Source: Nitrospira sp. (GTDB lineage: Bacteria; Nitrospirota; Nitrospiria; Nitrospirales; Nitrospiraceae). From it: 64,000 nucleotides of DNA. This document shows, one piece after another, positions 52,493 to 61,752 of this stretch. The stretch is from positions 186,001 through 250,000 of the forward strand of contig JACOEM010000003.1 in the NCBI GenBank assembly GCA_024998565.1. Reading direction: 5' to 3'. Under the pieces are notes generated by a model. That model did not search any database. It was not told the DNA's origin and saw nothing but the letters and a program-made list of their open reading frames with translations. How positions within the stretch are numbered: position 1 is the first letter of the stretch; each line of letters opens with the position of its first letter. A program made the translations under genes and the position numbers.

Positions 52493-54400
52493 ATGAGCGG
52501 GTCGGCTACCGTCGTGCCGGAGCAACCACATGGCAATCAGGCCCCGTCGTCCGGTCGTAACCGATTGGGGGCTCACGTCGTTCGGGATGGCGTGCAATTC
52601 CGCTGTTGGGCACCCAAGCCTGCGCAACTTGATGTCGTCCTCGAGCCCCACGGAACCGTGCATCCCCTCACAAGAGGCGCCGATGGCTACTGGACCGGTG
52701 GTATCCCGGAGGCCCGGGCCGGCATGACCTACCGCTATCGCCTGGATGGCCAACGCCTCTTTCCTGATCCCTGTTCCCGATATCAACCGGAAGGACCCCA
52801 TGGTCCTTCGCTGATCGTCGATCCGGACGCGTTCATTTGGAAGGATTCCGGGTGGCCTGGCCTGACGATCCATGGACAGGTGATCTATGAGCTGCATATC
52901 GGTGCGTTCACCCCGGAAGGGACATTCGATGCGGCTGCCACGCGTCTCGACGCGCTGAAGGACCTCGGTATCACCGTCATCGAGATCATGCCGGTGGCGG
53001 AGTTTCCCGGTCGATGGAATTGGGGCTATGACGGGGTCGGCCTGTATGCGCCTGCGCATGTGTATGGGGATTGCGATGCCTTGAAGCGATTTGTGGATGA
53101 AGCGCATCAGCGGGGGCTGGGTGTGATTCTCGACGTTGTGTACAACCATTTGGGACCGGATGGAAACTATCTGCCCGCGTTCAGCGACGAATACCTCACC
53201 GATCGATATCCCAACGAGTGGGGGCAAGCGATCAATTTCGACGGACCCGGCTCCAAAGAGGTGCGGGAATTTTTTATCCGGAATGCCTGTTATTGGATCG
53301 AGGAATTTCACCTCGATGGCCTCAGGCTGGATGCCGTCCACGCATTTCATGATGAGGGACCGCTGCACGTGATCGCAGAATTATCTCAGGCGGCCAGAAC
53401 GGCGGCAGGAGCGCGGTCGATCATCCTGATCGCCGAATGTGAGGCGCAGTGGGTCTGTACGATTCAACCGACAGTCGAACAGGGATGGGGGCTGGATGCG
53501 ATCTGGAGCGAAGATTTTCACCACAGCGCACGTGTGGCCGCCACGGGTCGAAGCGAGGGGTATTACACCGACTATCGGGGCGGGCCGCAGGAGTTGATTT
53601 CCTGCGTGAAGCGGGCGTTTCTCTACCAGGGACAACGTTATCAGTGGCAAGACGGCCCGCGTGGTACGCCCGTTCGCGCCGAGCCGGCGAAACAGTTCGT
53701 CTTCTTTCTTCAAAACCATGATCAAGTCGCCAATCAGTTGCGGGGAGATCGATTGCACCAGCAGACCAGTCCCGGTGTATATCGCGCCTTGACGGCGCTC
53801 CTCCTGCTGGCCCCTGAGACGCCGATGTTGTTCATGGGACAGGAGTTCGGGGCTTCCGCTCCATTTTTATTCTTCGCCGACTTTCCAGCAGGAGAGTTGG
53901 CCCGGCAGATCCATCAAGGTAGAAAGCAGTTCCTCGCTCAGTTTCCGAGTTATGGCTCTGCGGAAGCTCAGGCGGCCGTCGCTGATCCTCGCGGTCCTGC
54001 CGTATTCCAGCGGTCCAAACTCGATTGGTCGGAGCGCGAGCGGCATGCCGGGTATGTCCGATTACATCGAGATCTGCTTCGCCTCCGGCGGGAAGACCCG
54101 GTCATCGCACAACAGGCTCGCGACCGGGTGGACGGCGCGGTAGTCGGAGCTGCTGCGTTGGTCCTGCGGTATGCCGGTGAGCAGGGTGATGATCGATTGC
54201 TGCTCATTAACTTGGGGGCGGATTGTGACTATCGTCCCGCTCCTGAACCGTTGCTCGCCCCGCCCGATGGGCGAACGTGGTGCCTGGTCTGGTCGAGCGA
54301 TGCGCCTGAGTACGGAGGACCCGGTGTCATCCCGCCCTTGGGTGAAACCGGTTGGGTCATTCCTGGCGGATCGGCAGCGTTGTATTCCGTCCAAGCTTGA
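52493..54400 (+). CDS. treZ: Malto-oligosyltrehalose trehalohydrolase
   Basis: TreZ releases trehalose from maltooligosyltrehalose made by TreY. An N-terminal CBM48-like region (LGAHVVRDGVQFRCWAPKP) leads to a GH13 barrel with YELHIGAFTPEGTFDAA, VYNHLGPDGNY, nucleophile region LRLDAVHAFHD, acid LIAECE and QNHDQVANQLRGDR. The length, 635 residues, is typical. Its position between ku and a GH133 gene is unusual, as treY is about 49 kb away. AAAGGA precedes the ATG. Confidence 0.95.
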   Translation: MSGSATVVPEQPHGNQAPSSGRNRLGAHVVRDGVQFRCWAPKPAQLDVVLEPHGTVHPLTRGADGYWTGGIPEARAGMTYRYRLDGQRLFPDPCSRYQPEGPHGPSLIVDPDAFIWKDSGWPGLTIHGQVIYELHIGAFTPEGTFDAAATRLDALKDLGITVIEIMPVAEFPGRWNWGYDGVGLYAPAHVYGDCDALKRFVDEAHQRGLGVILDVVYNHLGPDGNYLPAFSDEYLTDRYPNEWGQAINFDGPGSKEVREFFIRNACYWIEEFHLDGLRLDAVHAFHDEGPLHVIAELSQAARTAAGARSIILIAECEAQWVCTIQPTVEQGWGLDAIWSEDFHHSARVAATGRSEGYYTDYRGGPQELISCVKRAFLYQGQRYQWQDGPRGTPVRAEPAKQFVFFLQNHDQVANQLRGDRLHQQTSPGVYRALTALLLLAPETPMLFMGQEFGASAPFLFFADFPAGELARQIHQGRKQFLAQFPSYGSAEAQAAVADPRGPAVFQRSKLDWSERERHAGYVRLHRDLLRLRREDPVIAQQARDRVDGAVVGAAALVLRYAGEQGDDRLLLINLGADCDYRPAPEPLLAPPDGRTWCLVWSSDAPEYGGPGVIPPLGETGWVIPGGSAALYSVQA

Positions 54401-54470
54401 GATCGGGAGGTCCTTCTCCGGAGGGGCGAGGTCGGGGAGAAACTGGTTGGCTGTGGTGCACGTCGACAAT

Positions 54471-56492
54471 ATGACGCTCTCAGTGCCTCCGGAGCAGCTT
54501 CAGGACAGCGATGCCCTGATTTCCAGAGAATGGCTGGTGACGAATGGGCTCGGCGGCTACGCCTCCGGAACCTTGCTCGGTGCCCCGACTCGCCGTTACC
54601 ACGGGATGTTCGTGCCCGATCTTCCCTCGCCCTGGGGGCGGACGGTCATGATTCCCCGGTTGGACGAAGAAGTTGTGGTGGATGGAGAGTCCATGCTCCT
54701 CAGCGGGGTCGAGTTTGAAAATGGACGCTTGCAAAGCGACCTGACGAAGGTCATCAGCGCATTTACCCGCGAGTGGCAGACTCCGGTCTGGCGTTGCTCA
54801 TTCAATGGCCGGCGACTGGAGAAGCGTGTCATCATGCCGTACGGGCATAACTCGGTGTATGTGGAATACCGGTTGCGGGAGGGTGATCCGGTCCGCGTTC
54901 GTCTCCGACCGTTCGTAACCTTTCGCATGTTGGACGCACCGCTTCATGACGCGAGAAAGCCTCCCTTTCCGCTCACGGTGCTCGACGGTCGTTATGAACT
55001 ATTCCTGTGTGAACATGCGCCGTCGTTAAAAATGTGTCTGCGCCCTCAGGCCGGAGTTTTCGTGGCCGACTCGTTGCTCAGTCCGGGAGTATCCTACCGC
55101 GTGGACCGGGATCGCGGGTCCGAGCATGTCGAAAGCCTCACCAGTCCGGGGTATTTCAGCGCGGATCTGACGACCGATCGGCCGATCGCGTTTGTCGCCA
55201 GCACCGAACCGTGGGAGCACCTCGAGTTTGCTCCCGAGGAAATTTTTGAAGCGGAAGCGCAGCGGCTAAACAAATTGCTGGCCGAGGGACAAGATCGAAC
55301 TCCGGACGATATGGAGGGCTGGCTGACGCTTGCAGCCGACCAGTTTATCGTCCTACCCGGTTCACGCATGGAAGAGCAGGCGCTGGCAAGGGCTTCGGGG
55401 GATGAAGCGCGGACGGTCATCGCCGGCTATCATTGGTTCACGGACTGGGGCCGCGACACGATGATCAGTTTGGAGGGGCTCACGCTCTGTACCGGCCGCT
55501 GTCAAGAAGCGCGGTCGATTCTTCGCACCTTCGCCAATTATATCCATGATGGACTGGTGCCCAATCTGTTCCCGGAAGGGCAGCGAAAGGCCCTCTACCA
55601 TACCGTGGACGCGACGCTCTGGTATTTTCATGCAGTGGATCGCTATCACCAGGTGACCGGCGACAACGAGACCCTGTCGGCGCTGCGACCTGTTTTGAAG
55701 TCCGTCATCGAACACCATGTGAAGGGAACCGATTTCGGTATCGGAGTAGATCCGCACGATGGGCTCCTGCAGGCCGGGGCAGAGGGCTACCAACTCACCT
55801 GGATGGATGCGAAGGTAGACGGGTGGGTGGTGACGCCCCGTCGAGGCAAGCCGGTAGAAATTCAGGCGCTCTGGTATAACGCGCTCCGGTGCATGGTGCG
55901 GTGGGGTGAGATCGCCGGGGAGGAAACAAGCCAGTGGGAGGCGATGGCGTCCCGGGCGCGACACTCTTTCAACGAGCGTTTTTGGCGGCCGGATGAGGGC
56001 TGTTTGTTCGATGTCATCGACGGCGAGCAGGGCGATGACGCCAGCTTTCGCCCGAACCAGATTCTCTCGATTGCCCTGCACCACCCGATCCTTGACGAAC
56101 CGCGGTGGCGCCCGGTGGTCGATGCCGTGGAACACAAACTGCTGACGCCGGTGGGCCTGCGCAGCCTCTCGCGCGACCATCGCGATTATAAACCGATGTA
56201 TTACGGAGACCTCCGCGACCGGGATGCCGCCTATCACCAAGGTACCGTCTGGGCCTGGCTGATCGGGCCTTTTGTCGACGCCTGGCTCAAGGTCTACAAG
56301 GATGCTGCCAAGGCGAGAGATTTCTTGGGAGGCTTCCGCTCCCATTTGCTCGAGGACGGTATCGGCACGGTGAGCGAGATTTTCGATGCAGAGCCTCCCT
56401 ACCATGCACGAGGATGCATCGCCCAAGCCTGGAGCGTCGCGGAACTCTTGCGGATCTATAGGAAAACGCGACAGGCGTTGGAGCAGGCGTGA
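54471..56492 (+). CDS. Amylo-alpha-1,6-glucosidase (glycogen debranching, GH133 type)
   Basis: The N-terminal domain starts with SREWLVTNGLGGYASGTLLG and RRYHGMFVPD, the N-terminal module of bacterial debranching enzymes. The C-terminal (alpha/alpha)6 barrel has YHWFTDWGRDTMISLEGL and a long NLFPEGQRKALYHTVDATLW block. It removes branch points of glycogen and so gives a second debranching activity beside GlgX. GTG codons at 54453 and 54456 in the same frame are alternative starts; the ATG used is conservative. It follows treZ by 71 bp. Confidence 0.92.
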   Translation: MTLSVPPEQLQDSDALISREWLVTNGLGGYASGTLLGAPTRRYHGMFVPDLPSPWGRTVMIPRLDEEVVVDGESMLLSGVEFENGRLQSDLTKVISAFTREWQTPVWRCSFNGRRLEKRVIMPYGHNSVYVEYRLREGDPVRVRLRPFVTFRMLDAPLHDARKPPFPLTVLDGRYELFLCEHAPSLKMCLRPQAGVFVADSLLSPGVSYRVDRDRGSEHVESLTSPGYFSADLTTDRPIAFVASTEPWEHLEFAPEEIFEAEAQRLNKLLAEGQDRTPDDMEGWLTLAADQFIVLPGSRMEEQALARASGDEARTVIAGYHWFTDWGRDTMISLEGLTLCTGRCQEARSILRTFANYIHDGLVPNLFPEGQRKALYHTVDATLWYFHAVDRYHQVTGDNETLSALRPVLKSVIEHHVKGTDFGIGVDPHDGLLQAGAEGYQLTWMDAKVDGWVVTPRRGKPVEIQALWYNALRCMVRWGEIAGEETSQWEAMASRARHSFNERFWRPDEGCLFDVIDGEQGDDASFRPNQILSIALHHPILDEPRWRPVVDAVEHKLLTPVGLRSLSRDHRDYKPMYYGDLRDRDAAYHQGTVWAWLIGPFVDAWLKVYKDAAKARDFLGGFRSHLLEDGIGTVSEIFDAEPPYHARGCIAQAWSVAELLRIYRKTRQALEQA

Positions 56493-56537
56493 ACGAATCG
56501 ATTCTTGTACCGGATCGACTCAGGGGAGAGGAGCTGC

Positions 56538-59147
56538 GTGGGTCTTCAGCAATATTGGAACAAGCGAAACTTCAAGAAGACGCCGGAGCCTCGGGGTAAA
56601 AATGCCGAGCCGGAAGGTCGGCTGCAGTTCGTCATCCAGAAGCATGCCGCAACCAGGCTGCACTATGACTTTCGCCTCGAATTGAACGGCACCCTGAAAA
56701 GTTGGGCCGTCCCCAAGGGGCCCAGTCTGGATCCGGCGCAAAAGCGCCTGGCTGTGCATGTGGAAGATCACCCTCTGGAATATGGACAATTCGAGGGGAT
56801 TATCCCTGCCAAGCAGTATGGTGGTGGCACGGTGTTGCTCTGGGATCGCGGCTACTGGGAACCGATCGGGGACCCCGCTTCGGGCTACCGTCGTGGACGG
56901 CTCAAGTTCACCTTGCATGGAGAAAAATTGCACGGTCTCTGGAATCTGGTGCGCATGGGTGGTCGGCACGAAGAAGGCAAGGGGAATTGGCTCCTCATCA
57001 AAGAGGATGATGAAGAAGCCCAGCGCGGAAAACAGGGAGAAATTACGCAGACCCTTGAAGAGAGTGTGGTGAGCGGAAAAACTCTGGCGGAGGTTGCCGC
57101 CGGAGAACATACAGTCCGGCTATCGAAGCAACCATCGCGGAAAAAACCCCCGGCTGCCTCCGGGCAGCGTTCTATCAAGAGAACTCCTGCTCCGGGAGCT
57201 CGAAAAGCCTCGCTAGAGCGATGGATGGCTCCGCAGCTGGCGACCCTGGTCCCAACTTCTCCTGAGGGGCCTGATTGGGTCCATGAACTCAAGTATGACG
57301 GCTATCGAATGCTCTGTCGGGTAAAAGACCGCACCGCAACCTTGCTGACCAGGAACGGCCATGACTGGACTGCGAAGCTCCCTCACATCGCCGCGGCGGC
57401 GGCAGGGCTTCCGGCCAAGACGGCCTGGCTCGACGGTGAAGTGGTCGCCTTGCTGCCGAACGGGCGAATCAGCTTTCAACGTTTGCAGAACGCATTCGAT
57501 GCGCAAATCGACCATGAGCTGATCTATTTCGTGTTCGATTTGCTCTATCTTGACGGGTACGACTTTCGAGCGTCGTCTTTGCTCGACCGGAAGCGTCTCC
57601 TGTCAGTCCTGGTGCAGGACAGCCATCCGTCAACGCTGATTCGCTATAGCGACCACATCGCCGGGCGGGGCGAGGCGGCCTTTGCCGCGGCCTGTCGACG
57701 CGGCATGGAAGGCCTGATTGCCAAACGCGCCGCCGCCTCTTACGTGGCAGGGCGGAATCGCAATTGGGTCAAGGTGAAATGTGGACGGCGGCAGGAATTT
57801 GTCATCGGCGGATTCACCGACCCCTCCGGCTCTCGAAGCGCGTTCGGTGCCTTGCTGCTCGGTGTGTACGATGAGCAGGGCCGGCTGCGGTATGCCGGAC
57901 GAACCGGAACCGGATTTTCCGACCGCTCCCTCAAGTCGCTCCATGCGCGGTTGAAACGATTGCGACAACCGAACTCACCCTTTATGAATCCACCGGGCGG
58001 GAGCCAGGCGGCCGGCGTGCATTGGGTGAAGCCGACGCTGGTCGCTGAGGTCGCATTCGCCGAGTGGACCAACGACGGTCGATTGAGACAGGCCTCCTTC
58101 CAAGGCTTGCGAGAGGACAAAGACGCTCGTTCCGTCCTCGTCGAACATACATCGGAGAGCGCTTCAAGTGAGAGGTCCGGACAACCGAACGGTTCCACGA
58201 AGGGACTTGGACGAAAAAGCCGCGCCGTGCAAGGGGATTCAGAACGAGCTGCTGCTGAAGCGACCATGGTCGGGGGAGTCACCCTGAGTCATCCGGATCG
58301 CGTGCTGTTTCCGGAGCAAGCCGTCACCAAACTGGAACTCGCCAGGTATTACGAGACGGTCGGCGAATGGATCCTTCCGCATGTGAAGGACCGACCTCTG
58401 ACCCTTCTGCGCTGCCCTGAGGGATATCAAAAAGAATGTTTTTATCAGAAACACGCGAACGATCAGATGCCCGCTGTCATCGGATGAGTGGAGGTGCCCG
58501 AAGATCACGGGACGGCCTATTATATGGCCGCTCACACGCTCGACGCGTTGCTCGCGCTGGTGCAGATGGGTGTCCTGGAAATCCACACCTGGGGAGCGAA
58601 GCAGGATAAATTGGATCGTCCCGACCGGATGATTCTCGACCTGGATCCGGGCCCCGCTGTGGACTGGTCGTCCGTCATTGAAGGGGCTCAACTGCTCCGT
58701 ACGTTGTTGCGCGAATTGAATCTGACGTCCTTCGTCAAGACCACGGGCGGGAAAGGTCTGCATGTCGTTGTGCCGTTGCAGCGCGTGCACACCTGGGATG
58801 AGGTCAAGACGTTCTCGAAATCTCTCGCGGAACATCTCGAACGCCTGATTCCCGAACGGTTCGTGGCCACCATGTCGAAGGCCAGGCGCAAGGGAAAGAT
58901 CTATGTCGATTACCTGCGCAATGCGCAGGGTGCAACGGCCGTTGCCGCGTTTTCTACGCGCGCCAGGCCGGGCGCTCCGGTGTCAGTTCCGCTGGCATGG
59001 GACGAACTCTCGATCGACCTGCGCTCCGACAGTTTCACGCTCGTCAATCTGCCGGATCGACTCCGCCGACTTCCGAAAGACCCCTGGGCAGAGTACGGTG
59101 CGACGAAACAACGACTCACGAAAGCAATGCGGCATAGACTCGCGTAA
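56538..59147 (+). pseudogene. ligD: Multidomain DNA ligase LigD, interrupted by an in-frame TGA
   Basis: Reading frame 1 (56538-58487) encodes the 3'-phosphoesterase domain (HYDFRLELNGTLKSWAVPKGPS), the ATP-dependent ligase domain with catalytic lysine in HELKYDGYR, and the first 70 residues of the polymerase domain (GVTLSHPDRVLFPEQ). A TGA at 58485-58487 stops it. The same frame continues without interruption from 58488 to 59147 with the rest of the polymerase, including the catalytic MILDLDPGP. The break lies inside a domain. It may be a nonsense mutation (for example CGA or TGG to TGA), a read error or readthrough; a GTG directly after the stop might allow restart. The GTG start at 56538 has GAGGAG five bases upstream. 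Confidence 0.85.
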
Positions 59148-59185
59148 GGCATGAGCCTGGTGGCCAGGGTGCTTTCAACAGAGAC

Positions 59186-59230
59186 CTGGGGGGAGTGCTA
59201 GTGGAGTGATTCAGGGCGGGCTGATATTGG
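59186..59230 (+). promoter_or_regulatory. CTAG-type operator plus -10, driving the zinc-ribbon gene
   Basis: CTGGGGGGAGTGCTAG (59186-59201) is followed after 23 nt by TATTGG (59225-59230). The start codon is 66 bp further on. Confidence 0.5.
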
Positions 59231-59295
59231 TGAGCATGACAAACGGTGGGAGGGGCCGCCTATCCCACTAGTGCTCACAACGAAAGGAGAGCCGC

Positions 59296-59556
59296 ATGAA
59301 TACCACAAACATGACCATGGCACACATCAATCGGAGCAGACAGACCGCCGAATTTGTTCGCAGTTCGTCCTCCGGTTGTGCGCGCTGCGGAGGCCTGATG
59401 ATCGGCGAACGTTGCATGGATATCGGCGAAAGCCTGGGCGGTTACTGGTTTTGGGCCATGCGTTGTATTCAATGCGGCGACATCGTGGACGAAGTGATTA
59501 TGCGAAACCGTTGCCGGCCGCAGGAACAGGTCACGGCAGTCGTGCAAGCCGCCTAG
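59296..59556 (+). CDS. Small zinc-ribbon protein
   Basis: An 86-residue protein with CARCGGLM near the middle and RCIQCGDIVDE later, two CxxC pairs that should bind zinc. The N-terminal 25 residues are polar and Thr/Asn-rich. It is a paralogue of the partial protein at the left edge of the window, sharing CxxC-x2-LM and W-x-RC-x2-CG-x-I. AAAGGAG precedes the ATG. Function unknown. Confidence 0.75.
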   Translation: MNTTNMTMAHINRSRQTAEFVRSSSSGCARCGGLMIGERCMDIGESLGGYWFWAMRCIQCGDIVDEVIMRNRCRPQEQVTAVVQAA

Positions 59557-59585
59557 AGTGAGAAGGGGCGAGGCCGGCCCGGTGA

Positions 59586-59957
59586 TCAGCCGGGGAATGC
59601 CATCGTGCTGAACAACGCGTTTTCTGCCTGGCGTGAGTCCAGGCGGGTGTGCTGGACCACGATGCGCACGTTCGATTCGACGACGGCCGCATAATCGGTA
59701 TCGACGGGAATAGGTTCTGGATCCGTCAGGTCGTTGAATCGAATGTGTCTCGTGCGCCGAGCCGGCGCCGAAACCGTGTAGGGTCCGACCGGCTCCCGGT
59801 CGGCGTAATAGATGGTGATCCGCACCTCCGCGGGCTGGTCCGACGTGTTCAGAATACACAGAGTCTCATGGCTTGTCATTTGTGGAGCCGGGCCGTGACT
59901 AGTCCCGGGGATGTATCCATCCGCAATGGCCCATCGTCTGCGACCGATCGATTCCAC
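59586..59957 (-). CDS. Sensory-rhodopsin-transducer (ASRT)-like protein
   Basis: A 123-residue protein very like Anabaena sensory rhodopsin transducer: RRWAIADGYIPGTSHGPAPQ, SHETLCILNTSD, ITIYYADREPVGPY, ARRTRHIRFNDL and IVVQHTRLDSRQAENALFST are all conserved. ASRT is a soluble tetramer that binds a sensory rhodopsin and also DNA. No rhodopsin gene is in the window, so the protein probably works without light. The start is a GTG with GGAGGGAGAAGCG upstream. It is the last gene of a probable operon with poxB. Confidence 0.9.
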   Translation of the reverse strand: MESIGRRRWAIADGYIPGTSHGPAPQMTSHETLCILNTSDQPAEVRITIYYADREPVGPYTVSAPARRTRHIRFNDLTDPEPIPVDTDYAAVVESNVRIVVQHTRLDSRQAENALFSTMAFPG

Positions 59958-60000
59958 CGCTTCTCCCTCCGTTCAACTTGCAGCGGCCACGCGGGTGACC

Positions 60001-61752
60001 TCAGATCACTTCCCTGATTTTTCCGGCTACCAACGTCTTGATAATGCCCCAGCGGTCTTCCTGTCCACGCGCCAGCGCCTTCGCGAATTGCCAGGCTTGT
60101 TCTGTGGTGATTTTTCCGGGCAGCGGGGCCTCCAGCGGGTCAATGACGGCTTGCACGACGACAGGACCTACGGTGGCAAATGCCTGTCGCAGTACTTCCC
60201 GAACCTGGTTTGGGTTTTCCACCGTGAATCCTGTCGCGCCGCAGGCTCTCGCATAGGCCGCAAAGTCGATCGGCTGGAGATCGACGCCGTATTGCGGGTT
60301 ACCCTCAAAAGCCAATTGCTCCCATTTGATCATGCCGAACAGATTGTTCTTCAAGACGATGATTGTGACGGGTAAGGCGTATTTCACGAGTGTGGCCAAC
60401 TCGCCCATCAACATGGTGAATCCCCCGTCTCCCGCGATACAGACTACCTGACGTCCCGGATAGGCTATGCCGGCTCCCAGACTATAGGGCAGTCCGTTGC
60501 CCATCGTGGCCAGTGTCCCTGAGGCGGAAAATTCCATCTGTTCTCTCATCTTGATATGCCGGGCGACCCACGTCGTCACAGTCCCGGTATCACAGCAGAC
60601 GATGGCATCGTCTGCAAGGAACTCATTCACCGCTCGAACGACGACTTGAGGTTTCAGCGGCATGTCCATGCGACGGCCGCGTTCCTCCATCAATGTGTTC
60701 CATTGCGCCATCCACCCCTGAGCTTCCGTCAGAAATGTGCGGTCGGCTCTGTGCTTTAGGAGCGGAAGCAGCGCGCGGAGGACATCCCAGCACTGTCCGA
60801 CTAATCCCACCTCGGCCGGATATCGAAGGCCGATGCGGCTCGCATCGAGGTCGATTTGAACGGCCCTGGCCTGACCCGGTTTGGGATAGAACTCCAGATA
60901 GGGGAAGCTGCTGCCGGCGATGATGAGGGTATCGCAAGCCTCGAGGACTTCCTGCGAGGGGGCGGTGCCCAGCAGGCCGATTCCTCCGGTGGTCAAGGGA
61001 TGATCGTCCGGCACGACGCCTTTTCCCAGCAGAGGCTTCACGATCGGAGCCCCGAGCGTTTCCGCGAGCTGGAGAATTTCAGATTTCGCGCCCAGGCAGC
61101 CGCGGCCGGCGAGGATCGCGATCTTCGACCCGGCATTGATGAGGTCGGCGGCACGCTCCATCACGGATGGGGCGGGTAACGGCAACGGATCGCTGTACCG
61201 GTCTCCGCTATGTCCCTGCACATTGGCCTTGGAGCCGTGATCCTGTGCGCTCCAATCCTGCATATCTTTTGGAATGGTGATGTGGGCCACCGTGCGACGG
61301 GAGATGGCGGTCTTGATCGCTTCATCGACCACATTGCTTACGTGCGCCGGCCCCATCACCCGTTCACTGTAGAGGGCCACGTCGCTGAACAGTTTGTCCA
61401 GGCTGACGTCCTGTTGATAGTGCGTCCCGATCAAGTCATGGAACGTATGCCCGGTGATCGCCAGCACCGGCTGACCGTCGCTCCTCGCGTCATACAGTCC
61501 GTTGAGCAGGTGAATGCCACCGGGTCCGGACGTGGCGAGGCAGACTCCCAATCGCCTGGTGAACTTGGCGTAGCCGCAGGCAGCCAGGGCGGCAGACTCC
61601 TCGTGGCGCACCTGGATGAGAGCGATGCGTTCCTGCCTGGTGCGGAGGGCTTCGTAAATGCCGTTGATGCCGTCACCCGGCAGGCTGAAGACCGTGTCGA
61701 CCCCCCAGGCGATCAAACGGTCGACTAACAGGTCTGCGACGGTGCTGCTCAT
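60001..61752 (-). CDS. Thiamine-diphosphate enzyme, PoxB-type pyruvate dehydrogenase/oxidase
   Basis: A 583-residue ThDP enzyme. The activating Glu is in VRHEESAALAACGYAKFT, and the ThDP motif runs GDGGFTMLMGELATLVKYALPVTIIVLKNN. Length and sequence are closest to E. coli PoxB (pyruvate:quinone oxidoreductase), which turns pyruvate to acetate and CO2 at the membrane; acetolactate-synthase-like activity cannot be excluded. GGAGG precedes the ATG, and the start overlaps the end of the permease gene by four bases. Stress-linked pyruvate oxidation fits the rest of the window. Confidence 0.85.
   Translation of the reverse strand: MSSTVADLLVDRLIAWGVDTVFSLPGDGINGIYEALRTRQERIALIQVRHEESAALAACGYAKFTRRLGVCLATSGPGGIHLLNGLYDARSDGQPVLAITGHTFHDLIGTHYQQDVSLDKLFSDVALYSERVMGPAHVSNVVDEAIKTAISRRTVAHITIPKDMQDWSAQDHGSKANVQGHSGDRYSDPLPLPAPSVMERAADLINAGSKIAILAGRGCLGAKSEILQLAETLGAPIVKPLLGKGVVPDDHPLTTGGIGLLGTAPSQEVLEACDTLIIAGSSFPYLEFYPKPGQARAVQIDLDASRIGLRYPAEVGLVGQCWDVLRALLPLLKHRADRTFLTEAQGWMAQWNTLMEERGRRMDMPLKPQVVVRAVNEFLADDAIVCCDTGTVTTWVARHIKMREQMEFSASGTLATMGNGLPYSLGAGIAYPGRQVVCIAGDGGFTMLMGELATLVKYALPVTIIVLKNNLFGMIKWEQLAFEGNPQYGVDLQPIDFAAYARACGATGFTVENPNQVREVLRQAFATVGPVVVQAVIDPLEAPLPGKITTEQAWQFAKALARGQEDRWGIIKTLVAGKIREVI

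Noticed and set aside
54171-54470. Upstream extension of the glucosidase frame
   Set aside because: It overlaps the coding end of treZ in another frame and lies before the conserved start region.
59268-59271. CTAG in the leader of the zinc-ribbon gene
   Set aside because: No second half site at 12 bp and no -10 at the expected distance; the element at 59186 explains this gene better.
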